This document shows positions 5,967 to 13,539 of a stretch of 16,819 bases of DNA, piece after piece. The stretch is from Accumulibacter sp. Its GTDB lineage: Bacteria; Pseudomonadota; Gammaproteobacteria; Burkholderiales; Rhodocyclaceae. The notes under the pieces were generated by a model. That model was not told the origin of the DNA. It was given only the letters and a program-made list of their open reading frames with translations, and did not search any database. The first letter of the stretch is position 1. Every line of letters begins with the position of its first letter. The stretch lies in the NCBI GenBank assembly GCA_031264825.1, contig JAISDL010000076.1, positions 1 to 16,819 on the forward strand, read 5' to 3'. A program made the translations under genes and the position numbers.

Positions 5967-7275
5967 TTTTTCCTTTGAAGTTCGCTTTTTTCAGGAGCCC
6001 TTCGTATTGATGCGACATGACGTACGCCTGTACCTGGCTCATGAAATCCATCGGAACGACCGCGATGATGAGCAACGACGTTCCGCCGAAATAGAACGGC
6101 ACGTTCCACTTCATGATCAGGAACTCGGGCAAAAGACAAACGATGGTGATATAGCCCGCACCGACGAGCGTCAGACGCTTGAGAACCTTGTCGAGGTAAC
6201 GCGCGGTCTGCTCTCCGGGACGGATTCCGGGGACGAAGGCGCCGCTCTTCTTCAGGTTGTCGGCGACTTCCTTCGAATTGAAGACGAGCGCCGTGTAGAA
6301 GAAGCAGAAGAAGACGATCGCGACCGCGTAGAGCATCGCGTAGATCGGCTGTCCCGGAGACAGGACGCTCGCAATGTCCTTGAGCCAGCGCATCGAATCG
6401 TTCGACCCGAACCACTCGCTGAGCGTCGCCGGGAAGAGGATGATCGACGAACCGAAAATCGGCGGGATGACGCCGGACATATTGAGCTTCAGCGGCAGAT
6501 GCGAACTCTGCCCACCGTAGAGCTTGTTGCCGATCTGCCGCTTGGCGTAATTGACGAGAACCTTGCGCTGCCCGCGCTCGACGAAGACGACGAAGGCGGT
6601 GACGCCCGCGACGAGCGCGGTGACGAAAATCGCCGTCAGCGGGTGCATCGACCCCTTGCTCACGAGTTCGAGCGTACCCGCGACCGAGTTGGGCAGGCCC
6701 GCGACGATGCCGGAACAGATCAGGATCGAGATTCCGTTGCCGAGTCCGCGTTCGGTGATCTGTTCGCCGAGCCACATCAGGAACATCGTCCCCGTCACGA
6801 GCGTCGTGACCGTCACGATCCTGAAAATCATTCCGGGAACGGGGACGAGGTTCGCCTGCGATTCCGCCAGAATGGCGATCCCCGTTCCCTGGAAAAGCGC
6901 GAGCGCGACGGTGCCGTAGCGCGTGTATTGCGTAATCTTTCGACGCCCCGGCTCGCCTTCCTTTTTCAGGGCTTCGAGCTGCGGAACGGCGTAGGTCATC
7001 AGTTGCAGGATGATCGACGACGAGATATACGGTGTGATGCCGAGCGCGAAAATACTGAAACGCCTCAGCGCGCCGCCCGAAAACATGTTGAACATGCCCA
7101 GGATGCCGCCCTGTTGCTGATTGAAGATTTCGGCGAGCTTCTGCGGGTCGACGCCCGGGACGGGGATGTGCGCGCCCAAGCGGTAGACGATCAGAGCGCC
7201 GAGCAAAAAGAAGAGCCGACGCTTCAAGTCGCCGTACTTGCCTTCCTTGCCGATCCGTGTCAGATTATTCGCCAC
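5944..7275 (-). CDS. secY: Protein translocase channel subunit SecY
   Basis: The pore-forming subunit of SecYEG, which moves unfolded proteins across or into the inner membrane. The 443 residues fit ten membrane segments. GDLKRRLFFLLGALIVYRLG (15-34) opens the first, followed by the plug region with HIPVPGVDP and the GMFNMFSGGALRRFSIFALG stretch. GYITIVCLLPEFLIM and GGTSLLIIAVVPMDFMSQV mark the last segments. The start codon is GTG at 7275; homology to SecY begins there and only a weak GGGTGC precedes it. It is 12 nt after rplO and overlaps infA by 23 nt, matching its usual spc position. Confidence 0.98.
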   Translation of the reverse strand: MANNLTRIGKEGKYGDLKRRLFFLLGALIVYRLGAHIPVPGVDPQKLAEIFNQQQGGILGMFNMFSGGALRRFSIFALGITPYISSSIILQLMTYAVPQLEALKKEGEPGRRKITQYTRYGTVALALFQGTGIAILAESQANLVPVPGMIFRIVTVTTLVTGTMFLMWLGEQITERGLGNGISILICSGIVAGLPNSVAGTLELVSKGSMHPLTAIFVTALVAGVTAFVVFVERGQRKVLVNYAKRQIGNKLYGGQSSHLPLKLNMSGVIPPIFGSSIILFPATLSEWFGSNDSMRWLKDIASVLSPGQPIYAMLYAVAIVFFCFFYTALVFNSKEVADNLKKSGAFVPGIRPGEQTARYLDKVLKRLTLVGAGYITIVCLLPEFLIMKWNVPFYFGGTSLLIIAVVPMDFMSQVQAYVMSHQYEGLLKKANFKGKNGEGRFN

Positions 7276-7287
7276 AACGCACCCAAT

Positions 7288-7722
7288 TTATTCCGAAACG
7301 CTGCCGCCCGCGGCTTCGATCGCCGCCTTGGCGTTCTTCGTCGCGCCGATGCCCTTCAGGACGACCTTGCGCGAAATTTCCCCGGTCAATATGACCTTGG
7401 CCGACAAGGCGTTTCGGGGAATCAGGTCGGCCTGAATCAGCGTCGCCAGGTCGATTTCGTCGATCGGCAGCGCGTTGATGTCCGAGAGGCGGACTTGTGC
7501 GTTGCGCGCGCCGGTCAGCGAAACGAAGCCGCGCTTCGGCAGGCGGCGCTGCAAAGGCATCTGCCCACCCTCGAAACCGACTTTGTGGAAACCGCCCGCG
7601 CGCGACTTCTGCCCCTTGTGTCCCCGACCCGCCGTCTTGCCGAGGCCCGAACCGATACCGCGCCCGACGCGGCGCTTGGCGTGCTTCGCGCCCTCGGCGG
7701 GGGCAATCGTATTGAGCTTCAT
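7288..7722 (-). CDS. rplO: 50S ribosomal protein L15
   Basis: Late-assembly 50S protein. From the ATG at 7722 it has 144 residues, as in E. coli, starting MKLNTIAPAEGAKHAKRRVG. It continues with the Gly/Lys/Arg-rich GSGLGKTAGRGHKGQKSRAGG extension that threads into 23S rRNA. A GTG five codons earlier (7737) is rejected because the 7722 ATG overlaps the rpmD stop as ATGA, the usual coupled arrangement, and matches family starts. Confidence 0.97.
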   Translation of the reverse strand: MKLNTIAPAEGAKHAKRRVGRGIGSGLGKTAGRGHKGQKSRAGGFHKVGFEGGQMPLQRRLPKRGFVSLTGARNAQVRLSDINALPIDEIDLATLIQADLIPRNALSAKVILTGEISRKVVLKGIGATKNAKAAIEAAGGSVSE

Positions 7723-7907
7723 TCTTGTTCCTCGCACTTCAGAAGGTAGGAAACCTTGTTGATCATTCCGCGAACCGCCGGCGTATCTTCCAACTCGGAA
7801 GAACTGTTCAGGCGGCGTAGCCCAAGCCCCCGAACCGTCGCGCGGTGAGGCCGCTTCGTTCCGATCAGGCTCTTGACGAGCGTGACCTTGATTTTTTTGT
7901 CCGCCAT
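7719..7907 (-). CDS. rpmD: 50S ribosomal protein L30
   Basis: Small 50S protein of 62 residues (E. coli 59): KKIKVTLVKSLIGTKRPHRA then TVRGLGLRRLNSSSELEDTP, followed by VRGMINKVSYLLK. The length and the single ferredoxin-like fold fit the family. It lies 4 nt after rpsE and overlaps rplO by 4 nt (ATGA). Confidence 0.97.
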   Translation of the reverse strand: MADKKIKVTLVKSLIGTKRPHRATVRGLGLRRLNSSSELEDTPAVRGMINKVSYLLKCEEQE

Positions 7908-7911
7908 GGTC

Positions 7912-8436
7912 TTATCCCAGAATCTCTTCGATCGATTTTCCGCGCTTGGCCGCGACTTCCGCCGGCGTATTCACGGACACCAGGCCGTTGATCGTCGCGC
8001 GGACGATGTTGTAGGGATTGGTCGAACCGTGCGCCTTGGCGACGACGTTCGTCACGCCGGCGACGTCGAAAACGGCGCGCATCGCGCCGCCCGCGATGAT
8101 TCCCGTCCCTTCGGGCGCCGGTTGCATCATGACCGACGAGGCGCCGTGACGACCGACGACGGTATGGTACAAGGTCCCGTCCTTGAGACTGACGCGAACG
8201 AGTTTGCGCCGCGCTTCTTCCATCGCCTTTTGCACCGCGACCGGAACTTCGCGCGATTTTCCCTTCCCCATCCCGACCCGACCGTCGCCGTCGCCGACGA
8301 CGGCAAGCGCCGCGAATCCAAGAATCCGCCCGCCCTTGACGACCTTCGTGACGCGATTGATCGAGATCATCTTCTCGCGCATTCCGTCGTCGGGCTTGTC
8401 GTTCTGCTGGTTCTTCTTACTCTGCGGTTTTGCCAT
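7912..8436 (-). CDS. rpsE: 30S ribosomal protein S5
   Basis: Small-subunit protein at the mRNA entry channel; with S4 it influences decoding accuracy. The 174 residues show the dsRBD-like N-terminal domain (MISINRVTKVVKGGRILGFA, near 23-42) with the GDGDGRVGMGKGKSREVP loop. The C-terminal domain follows with GTGIIAGGAMRAVFDVAGVT. The N-terminal 20 residues are Gln/Lys/Asn-rich. It sits 25 nt after rplR and 4 nt before rpmD. Confidence 0.98.
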   Translation of the reverse strand: MAKPQSKKNQQNDKPDDGMREKMISINRVTKVVKGGRILGFAALAVVGDGDGRVGMGKGKSREVPVAVQKAMEEARRKLVRVSLKDGTLYHTVVGRHGASSVMMQPAPEGTGIIAGGAMRAVFDVAGVTNVVAKAHGSTNPYNIVRATINGLVSVNTPAEVAAKRGKSIEEILG

Positions 8437-8461
8437 TATTCACTCCGATTCTTGCGCGCGG

Positions 8462-8818
8462 TCAAAACTTGAGTCCGGCTTCGCGCGCGGCTTCCGCCAA
8501 GGCCTTGACGCGCCCGTGATATTGAAAACCGCCGCGGTCGAACGCGACGCGCTCGATTCCGGCGCTCTTCGCGCGTTCGGCGATGAGCTTCCCGATGAGC
8601 GCCGCGGCGCCGACGTTTCCGCCGCCGTTCAAGGTCTTGCGCGTCTCCGGTTCGAGAGAAGACGCGGTCGCGAGCACTTTCGCGCCGCCCGGTGAAAAAA
8701 CCTGGGCGTAGATGTGGCTGTTCGTGCGATGGACCGACAGGCGCACGACGTTCAATTCAGCGATCTTCAGCCTTGTCTTGCGCGCCCTGCGCAAACGCGC
8801 CTGATTCTTGTTATTCAT
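8462..8818 (-). CDS. rplR: 50S ribosomal protein L18
   Basis: Binds 5S rRNA in the central protuberance together with L5 and L25. From the ATG at 8818 it has 118 residues (E. coli 117): MNNKNQARLRRARKTRLKIA, then RLSVHRTNSHIYAQV and the terminal FDRGGFQYHGRVKALAEAAR. A TTG two codons upstream (8824) is less likely. It is 10 nt after rplF. Confidence 0.97.
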   Translation of the reverse strand: MNNKNQARLRRARKTRLKIAELNVVRLSVHRTNSHIYAQVFSPGGAKVLATASSLEPETRKTLNGGGNVGAAALIGKLIAERAKSAGIERVAFDRGGFQYHGRVKALAEAAREAGLKF

Positions 8819-8828
8819 CGTCAAACCC

Positions 8829-9362
8829 TTATTTCTTCTTCGTTTCCTTGATAACGACCACTTCGTCGGAGTAGCGCACGCCCTTGCCCTTGTAGGGTTC
8901 GGGTTTGCGGTACGCGCGAATCTCGGCGGCGACCTGACCGACCTGGCGCTTGTCGACGCCCTTGATCAGAATTTCGGTCTGCGTCGGCGTCTCGCACTTG
9001 ATCCCTTCGGGCATCCTGTGCGCGATCGGGTGCGAATAACCGAGCGTCAGATTGAGCGTGTCGCCTTGCGCCTGCGCGCGGTAGCCGACGCCGACCAAAT
9101 TGAGTTTGCGTTCGAACCCCTTGCTCACGCCCGTCACCATGTTGGCGATCGTCGCGCGGAAAGTCCCCGAAAGCGCGTTGGAATTGACCGCGCCCTCGAC
9201 CGGCCGGCAAAGGATCGTTTCGCCTTCCCTTTCGACTCTGACGGCGGGGTGCGCGGCGAGTTCGATCGCTCCGAGCGGCCCCTTGACCGAGATCAGCGAA
9301 GCGTCGATGGAAACCTCGACCCCCTGGGGCAGCGCGATCGGATTTTTGGCAATACGCGACAT
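8829..9362 (-). CDS. rplF: 50S ribosomal protein L6
   Basis: Two-domain 50S protein near the factor-binding centre and sarcin-ricin loop. The 177 residues equal the E. coli length. MSRIAKNPIALPQGVEVSID opens the first domain; GYRAQAQGDTLNLTLGYSHP and the terminal YKGKGVRYSDEVVVIKETKK mark the second. It lies 10 nt after rpsH. Confidence 0.98.
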   Translation of the reverse strand: MSRIAKNPIALPQGVEVSIDASLISVKGPLGAIELAAHPAVRVEREGETILCRPVEGAVNSNALSGTFRATIANMVTGVSKGFERKLNLVGVGYRAQAQGDTLNLTLGYSHPIAHRMPEGIKCETPTQTEILIKGVDKRQVGQVAAEIRAYRKPEPYKGKGVRYSDEVVVIKETKKK

Positions 9363-9372
9363 GATTTCCCCT

Positions 9373-9768
9373 TCAGGCGACGATGCAGAGCACTTCGCCG
9401 CCCGTGTTGCTGGCGCGCGCCTTGCGGTCGGTCATAACTCCCTTGGGCGTGGAGACGATCGCCACGCCCAGGCCGTTCATCACGCGGGGGATATCGTTCG
9501 CCCCTTTGTAAATACGTAGCCCCGGCCTCGAAATCCGGTCGATGCGCTCGATGACCGGGCGTCCGGCGTAATACTTCAGCGCAATCTCGAGAAGCGGCTT
9601 GCCGCCGTTCTCACGCACAGCGAAATCGTCGACGTAGCCCTCATCCTTCAAGACCTTGACGATCGCCACCTTGACTTTCGAAGACGGCATGTCGACAGAC
9701 ACCTTGCTCGCCATCTGGGCATTGCGGATGCGGGTCAGCATATCGCTGATCGGATCGCTCATACTCAT
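9373..9768 (-). CDS. rpsH: 30S ribosomal protein S8
   Basis: Binds the central domain of 16S rRNA; in E. coli it is the translational repressor of the spc operon, acting at the L5 (rplE) start. The 131 residues begin MSMSDPISDMLTRIRNAQMA, the beta-type start, with AGGAG about 9 nt before the ATG at 9768. The RNA-binding end reads GVMTDRKARASNTGGEVLCI. A second ATG two codons in is possible but the first fits the family. It is 16 nt after rpsN. Confidence 0.98.
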   Translation of the reverse strand: MSMSDPISDMLTRIRNAQMASKVSVDMPSSKVKVAIVKVLKDEGYVDDFAVRENGGKPLLEIALKYYAGRPVIERIDRISRPGLRIYKGANDIPRVMNGLGVAIVSTPKGVMTDRKARASNTGGEVLCIVA

Positions 9769-9784
9769 AATCGTTTTCTCCTGC

Positions 9785-10090
9785 TTACCAGCTCGCCTTG
9801 GTCATGCCCGGCACCTCGCCGCGCATGACGAAATCGCGCAATTTGCTCCGCCCCAGACCGAACTTGCGATAAACGCCGCGCGGACGCCCCGTCAGCTTGC
9901 AACGGTTGCGCAGACGGACGGGACTCGAATTCCTCGGCAAGGCCTGAAGTTTCAGGCGCGCTTCGTAACGCTCCTCGTCCGAAAGCTTCGCATCGTTGAT
10001 GACCGCCTGGATCGCCGCGCGCTTCGCAGCGTATTTTTCGACCATCTTGCGCCGTTTTTCATTTCGGTTGATCAGTGCAAGTTTCGCCAT
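9785..10090 (-). CDS. rpsN: 30S ribosomal protein S14, long zinc-free form
   Basis: Head protein needed for late 30S assembly. The 101 residues are the long C- form: the zinc CxxC pairs are absent and only one Cys remains (LRNRCKLTGRPRGVYRKFGL). The end is the conserved MRGEVPGMTKASW. It lies 7 nt after rplE. Only this single S14 copy is in the window; a second, zinc-type paralogue elsewhere cannot be excluded. Confidence 0.98.
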   Translation of the reverse strand: MAKLALINRNEKRRKMVEKYAAKRAAIQAVINDAKLSDEERYEARLKLQALPRNSSPVRLRNRCKLTGRPRGVYRKFGLGRSKLRDFVMRGEVPGMTKASW

Positions 10091-10097
10091 TTTCGCC

Positions 10098-10637
10098 TCA
10101 ATTCTTGAACGGAAATTTGAACGCGCCGAGCAGTGCGCGCGCTTCTTTGTCTGTCTTGGCCGTCGTCGTGATGCTGATGTTCATCCCGCGCAAGGCGTCG
10201 ATCTTGTCGTATTCGATTTCGGGGAAGATGATCTGCTCCTTGACCCCCATGTTGTAGTTTCCACGGCCGTCGAAGCCCTTGCCCGAAAGCCCGCGGAAGT
10301 CGCGGACCCGCGGCAGCGCGACCGTCACGAGGCGATCGAGGAATTCGAACATGCGCGGACCGCGGAGCGTCACCATGCAGCCGATCGGGTACCCTGTGCG
10401 AATCTTGAACGCCGCGATCGATTTGCGTGCCTTCGTGATCACGGGCTTCTGCGCGGCGATCTTCGTCATGTCGCCGACCGCGGCTTCGAGGAGCTTCTTG
10501 TCGGCGACCGCGCCCCCGACCCCCATGTTCAGGGTGATCTTCGTGATGCGGGGAACCTCCATGACCGATTTGTACCCGAATTCCTTCACCAGGTTCTGCA
10601 CGACCGTCGTTTTGTAATAATCCAGCAAGCGCGCCAT
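10098..10637 (-). CDS. rplE: 50S ribosomal protein L5
   Basis: 5S rRNA-binding protein of the central protuberance that also contacts the P-site tRNA and S13. The 179 residues equal the E. coli length, with ITKITLNMGVGGAVADKKLL (31-50), QKPVITKARKSIAAFKIRTG and the terminal MNISITTTAKTDKEARALLG. It is 9 nt after rplX. Confidence 0.98.
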   Translation of the reverse strand: MARLLDYYKTTVVQNLVKEFGYKSVMEVPRITKITLNMGVGGAVADKKLLEAAVGDMTKIAAQKPVITKARKSIAAFKIRTGYPIGCMVTLRGPRMFEFLDRLVTVALPRVRDFRGLSGKGFDGRGNYNMGVKEQIIFPEIEYDKIDALRGMNISITTTAKTDKEARALLGAFKFPFKN

Positions 10638-10646
10638 GAGTGCTCC

Positions 10647-10985
10647 TTAAGCCTCGACCAGTTCGCCGTTCGATTTGAAAAAGCGAACCTTCCTGATTTT
10701 CTTCCCGCCGTTCTCGCTCGCGTCCTCGATCAACCGAAAACCGACGCGGTCGGCCTTTTTGGTCGTCGGGTTGTAGAGAAGGACGTTCGAGATGTGCAGG
10801 GGCATGTCCTTGTCGATCACGCCGCCGGGCATCCCCTTGATGGGGTTGGGCTTGACGTGCTTGCGGACGCGGTTCAGGCCTTCGACGACGACGCGGTCGT
10901 CCTTGACGCTCATGACCGTCCCCCGCTTTCCCTTGTCTTTTCCGGCGGTCACGACCACCTGATCACCTTTGCGAATCTTGTTCAT
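10647..10985 (-). CDS. rplX: 50S ribosomal protein L24
   Basis: Assembly-initiator protein of the 50S subunit at the exit-tunnel rim. The KOW motif is at the start (IRKGDQVVVTAGKDKGKRGT, 4-23), followed by VVEGLNRVRKHVKPNP. The 112 residues are a few more than E. coli (104). It is 10 nt after rplN. Confidence 0.97.
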   Translation of the reverse strand: MNKIRKGDQVVVTAGKDKGKRGTVMSVKDDRVVVEGLNRVRKHVKPNPIKGMPGGVIDKDMPLHISNVLLYNPTTKKADRVGFRLIEDASENGGKKIRKVRFFKSNGELVEA

Positions 10986-10995
10986 CTCCCGCCCC

Positions 10996-11364
10996 CTACA
11001 GCACTTCCGGCGCCAGCGAAACGATCTTCATGAAGCGTTCGCTGCGCAACTCGCGCGTCACCGGCCCGAAAATGCGCGTGCCGATCGGCTCGAGCTTGTT
11101 GTTGAGAAGCACCGCGGCGTTGTTGTCGAATTTGACGAGCGAACCGTCGCCGCGGCGCACGCCTTTGGCCGTGCGAACGACGACGGCGCTATATACGTCG
11201 CCTTTCTTGACGCGCGCGCGGGGGGCGGCGTCCTTGATGCTCACCTTGATGATGTCGCCGACACCCGCATAACGGCGCTTGGAACCTCCGAGCACCTTGA
11301 TACACATCACTGAACGGGCGCCCGTGTTATCGGCCACGTCCAGAACCGTCTGCATCTGGATCAT
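10996..11364 (-). CDS. rplN: 50S ribosomal protein L14
   Basis: 50S protein at the intersubunit bridge with 16S helix 14; it is the target of the silencing factor RsfS. The 122 residues (E. coli 123) begin MIQMQTVLDVADNTGARSVM and include the conserved RRYAGVGDIIKVSIKDAAPR and terminal RFMKIVSLAPEVL. GGAGAG stands just upstream of the ATG at 11364. It is the first gene after the 127-nt promoter gap, hence head of the spc group. Confidence 0.98.
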   Translation of the reverse strand: MIQMQTVLDVADNTGARSVMCIKVLGGSKRRYAGVGDIIKVSIKDAAPRARVKKGDVYSAVVVRTAKGVRRGDGSLVKFDNNAAVLLNNKLEPIGTRIFGPVTRELRSERFMKIVSLAPEVL

Positions 11365-11405
11365 TTATCTCTCCAACTTGTCCCGCCCAAGCGGTCAGTC
11401 TTGGA

Positions 11406-11417
11406 CCCCGTACGGGG
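11406..11417. repeat. 12-bp palindrome in the rplN leader
   Basis: CCCCGTACGGGG is perfectly self-complementary and lies between the predicted spc promoter and rplN. On the minus strand a T-run precedes rather than follows it, so it does not look like a terminator for these genes. Its function is unknown. Confidence 0.4.
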
Positions 11418-11454
11418 AAAAACGCCCGGACACGCCGAGCGCGAAAAATTAGAT

Positions 11455-11482
11455 ATTATAGTCTTTTCGTTGAAAAAGACAA
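11455..11482 (-). promoter_or_regulatory. Predicted spc promoter between rpsQ and rplN
   Basis: On the minus strand a perfect TATAAT (11460-11455) follows TTGTCT (11482-11477; 4 of 6 to TTGACA) at 16 bp. It sits in the only long gap (127 nt) of an otherwise tightly packed stretch, at the same point where E. coli has its spc promoter. Initiation near 11448 would give a leader of about 85 nt before rplN. Confidence 0.65.
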
Positions 11483-11491
11483 GCTCGACGC

Positions 11492-11755
11492 TCAGATGGC
11501 GATCGCTTTTTCCAGGAGCCTGGACACAACCCAGGCCTTCGTCTTCGACAAGGGCCGGGACTCCTGGATTTCGACGAGGTCTCCCATCTTCGCCTGATTG
11601 TCTTCGTTGTGCGCGTGATACTTGCGCGAACGCGCGATGATCTTGTTGTAGATCGGGTGCTTTACGCGACGTTCGACAAGCACCGTCACGGTCTTGTCCA
11701 TCTTGTCGCTCGTCACGCGCCCGACCAGGGAACGCTTGTTTGTCGTTTCGCTCAT
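11492..11755 (-). CDS. rpsQ: 30S ribosomal protein S17
   Basis: Primary 16S rRNA-binding OB-fold protein of the small-subunit body. The 87 residues include SLVGRVTSDKMDKTVTVLVE (9-28), HPIYNKIIARSRKYHAH and GDLVEIQESRPLSKTKAW, all conserved. It overlaps rpmC by 4 nt (ATGA) and closes the S10 group before the promoter gap. Confidence 0.98.
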   Translation of the reverse strand: MSETTNKRSLVGRVTSDKMDKTVTVLVERRVKHPIYNKIIARSRKYHAHNEDNQAKMGDLVEIQESRPLSKTKAWVVSRLLEKAIAI

Positions 11756-11946
11756 TGTTGCACTGCCTTTTCGCGGAGAAGCGTGCGAACGCGCGCGATA
11801 TCGCGGCGCACCTTGCCTACCTGACTGTTGTTGTTGAGTTGCTGGGTCGCGATTTGCATCCGGAGACTGAACTGCGCTCTCAGCAATTCCAGAAGCTCCT
11901 TTTCCAGTTCGTCGACGTTTTTTTCTCTGAGTTCCTTGGCTTTCAT
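11752..11946 (-). CDS. rpmC: 50S ribosomal protein L29
   Basis: Small helical 50S protein at the exit-tunnel rim near L23. The 64 residues (E. coli 63) form two helices: MKAKELREKNVDELEKELLE and VGKVRRDIARVRTLLREKA, with LLRAQFSLRMQIATQQL between. It lies 4 nt after rplP and overlaps rpsQ by 4 nt. Confidence 0.97.
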   Translation of the reverse strand: MKAKELREKNVDELEKELLELLRAQFSLRMQIATQQLNNNSQVGKVRRDIARVRTLLREKAVQQ

Positions 11947-11950
11947 CGTC

Positions 11951-12364
11951 TTAACCCACCCTTCGCGTCACGAAAGTCGTCGGGATCGGCAGCTTGGCCG
12001 CGGCGAGCGTAAACGCCTCGCGCGCGAGCGTTTCGCTGACGCCGTCCATCTCGTACAGGACCTTGCCCGGCTGAATTTCCGCCACGTAATATTCCGGATT
12101 GCCTTTTCCGTTGCCCATGCGGACTTCCGCCGGCTTCTTGGAAATGGGTTTGTCGGGAAAAACGCGGATCCATATCCGGCCGCCGCGTTTCACGTGCCGC
12201 GTCATTGCGCGGCGCGCCGCCTCGATCTGCCGCGCGGTCAGGCGACCCCGACCCGTCGCCTTGAGACCGAAATCACCGAAGCTCACCTTGGCTCCGCGCG
12301 TCGCCAGACCCGTGTTGCGGCCTTTTTGCTCCTTGCGGTATTTTCTTTTAGCTGGCTGCAGCAT
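11951..12364 (-). CDS. rplP: 50S ribosomal protein L16
   Basis: 50S protein contacting the A-site tRNA elbow. The 137 residues (E. coli 136) begin MLQPAKRKYRKEQKGRNTG. In EVRMGNGKGNPEYYVAEIQP, Arg82 corresponds to the arginine hydroxylated by YcfD/RoxA in E. coli. Its first 17 nt overlap the end of rpsC, which suggests coupled translation. Confidence 0.98.
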   Translation of the reverse strand: MLQPAKRKYRKEQKGRNTGLATRGAKVSFGDFGLKATGRGRLTARQIEAARRAMTRHVKRGGRIWIRVFPDKPISKKPAEVRMGNGKGNPEYYVAEIQPGKVLYEMDGVSETLAREAFTLAAAKLPIPTTFVTRRVG

Positions 12365-13190
12365 CTGTCGTTCCTGCCTTTCTCACACGTTTCGCCGGCG
12401 TCTTTGCCTCTGGAGAAGCCGGAGCGCCGGAGGTTTCCTGCCTGGCCCTCACGCGGCCTTTCGGTTTTTCGGAAGCGTCGCCGGAAGGTTTGGCGACGCG
12501 GCGCGGCTTCTTCGCCGCCTCTTCCGCGGGCGCTTCGGGCGGCAACGTCGGCTGCTCTTCGCGAGCGAGCATTTCGCCCTTGAAGACCCAGACCTTGACG
12601 CCGATGATCCCGTAGGTCGTCAAGGCCTCGGAAACGGCGTAGTCGATGTTCGCGCGCAGCGTATGCAGGGGCACACGCCCTTCGCGGTACCACTCGGAGC
12701 GCGCGATCTCGGCGCCGTTCAGGCGCCCCGAACTCATGATCTTGATCCCTTGCGCGCCCAGGCGCATCGCGTTTTGCATCGCGCGCTTCATCGCGCGGCG
12801 GAACATGATCCGCTTTTCGAGCTGTTGCGTGATCGAGTCGGCGATCAGTTGCGCGTCGATTTCGGGTTTGCGGATTTCTTCGATGCTGACATGGACAGGA
12901 ACGCCCATGATCTTTTGCAGTTCCGCCCGCAGGAAATCGATTTCTTCGCCTTTTCTGCCGATCACGACGCCCGGACGCGCGGAAAAGACCGTGACGCGCG
13001 CGTTCTTCGCGGGGCGTTCGATCAGAATGCGGCTGACCGAGGCGTGTTTCAGGCGCTCTCTCAAGAATTCGCGCACCTTGACGTCTTCATTGAGCATGCC
13101 GGCAAAATTCTTGCTGTTCGCATACCAGCGTGAGGACCAGTCCCGCGTGACCGCCAAACGAAAACCCGTCGGATTTATTTTTTGTCCCAT
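12348..13190 (-). CDS. rpsC: 30S ribosomal protein S3 with a long charged C-terminal tail
   Basis: Head protein at the mRNA entry channel. MGQKINPTGFRLAVTRDWSS is the conserved start. The KH domain carries GRKG at 78-81 (VVIGRKGEEIDFL), and the C-terminal domain ends GIIGVKVWVFKGE. Some 70 residues follow (about 211-280) rich in Ala, Pro, Lys and Arg, which explains 280 residues against 233 in E. coli. Such tails are common in betaproteobacterial S3. It lies 10 nt after rplV and overlaps rplP by 17 nt. Confidence 0.98.
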   Translation of the reverse strand: MGQKINPTGFRLAVTRDWSSRWYANSKNFAGMLNEDVKVREFLRERLKHASVSRILIERPAKNARVTVFSARPGVVIGRKGEEIDFLRAELQKIMGVPVHVSIEEIRKPEIDAQLIADSITQQLEKRIMFRRAMKRAMQNAMRLGAQGIKIMSSGRLNGAEIARSEWYREGRVPLHTLRANIDYAVSEALTTYGIIGVKVWVFKGEMLAREEQPTLPPEAPAEEAAKKPRRVAKPSGDASEKPKGRVRARQETSGAPASPEAKTPAKRVRKAGTTDAAAS

Positions 13191-13200
13191 TGCTTTCCCT

Positions 13201-13530
13201 TTAGTTTCCGACGGTCAAAAAGATGTGAGACGTCGGTTTGATGATGCGGTTGCCGCGTCCTTTGGCGCGGGCGGTAAAGCGTTTCAGGACGGCGCCTCTC
13301 TCGACGCAGATGAACGTCACCTTCAATTCATCGATGTCGGCTCCATCGTTGTGTTCGGCGTTTGCGATCGCCGACTCGAGGACTTTCTTGATGATTTTCG
13401 CCCCTTTCTTGGGGCTGAAAGTCAGAATATTGAGCGCCTTGTCGACCGGCAAGCCGCGTATCTGGTCGGCGACCAGGCGGCCTTTTTGCTCCGACAGGCG
13501 AACACCGCGCAAAACAGCAGGAGTTTCCAT
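13201..13530 (-). CDS. rplV: 50S ribosomal protein L22
   Basis: 50S protein whose beta-hairpin lines the exit tunnel and helps form the macrolide-sensitive constriction. The 109 residues include GVRLSEQKGRLVADQIRGLP (9-28) and the hairpin region ERGAVLKRFTARAKGRGNRI near 77-96. No deletion of the type linked to macrolide resistance is evident. It is 9 nt after rpsS. Confidence 0.98.
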   Translation of the reverse strand: METPAVLRGVRLSEQKGRLVADQIRGLPVDKALNILTFSPKKGAKIIKKVLESAIANAEHNDGADIDELKVTFICVERGAVLKRFTARAKGRGNRIIKPTSHIFLTVGN

Positions 13531-13539
13531 ACCGATTCC

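Noticed and set aside
5842..7749. 635-codon plus-strand open frame
   Set aside because: Antisense to secY, infA and rplO, all certain by homology; the translation is charged low-complexity shadow sequence.
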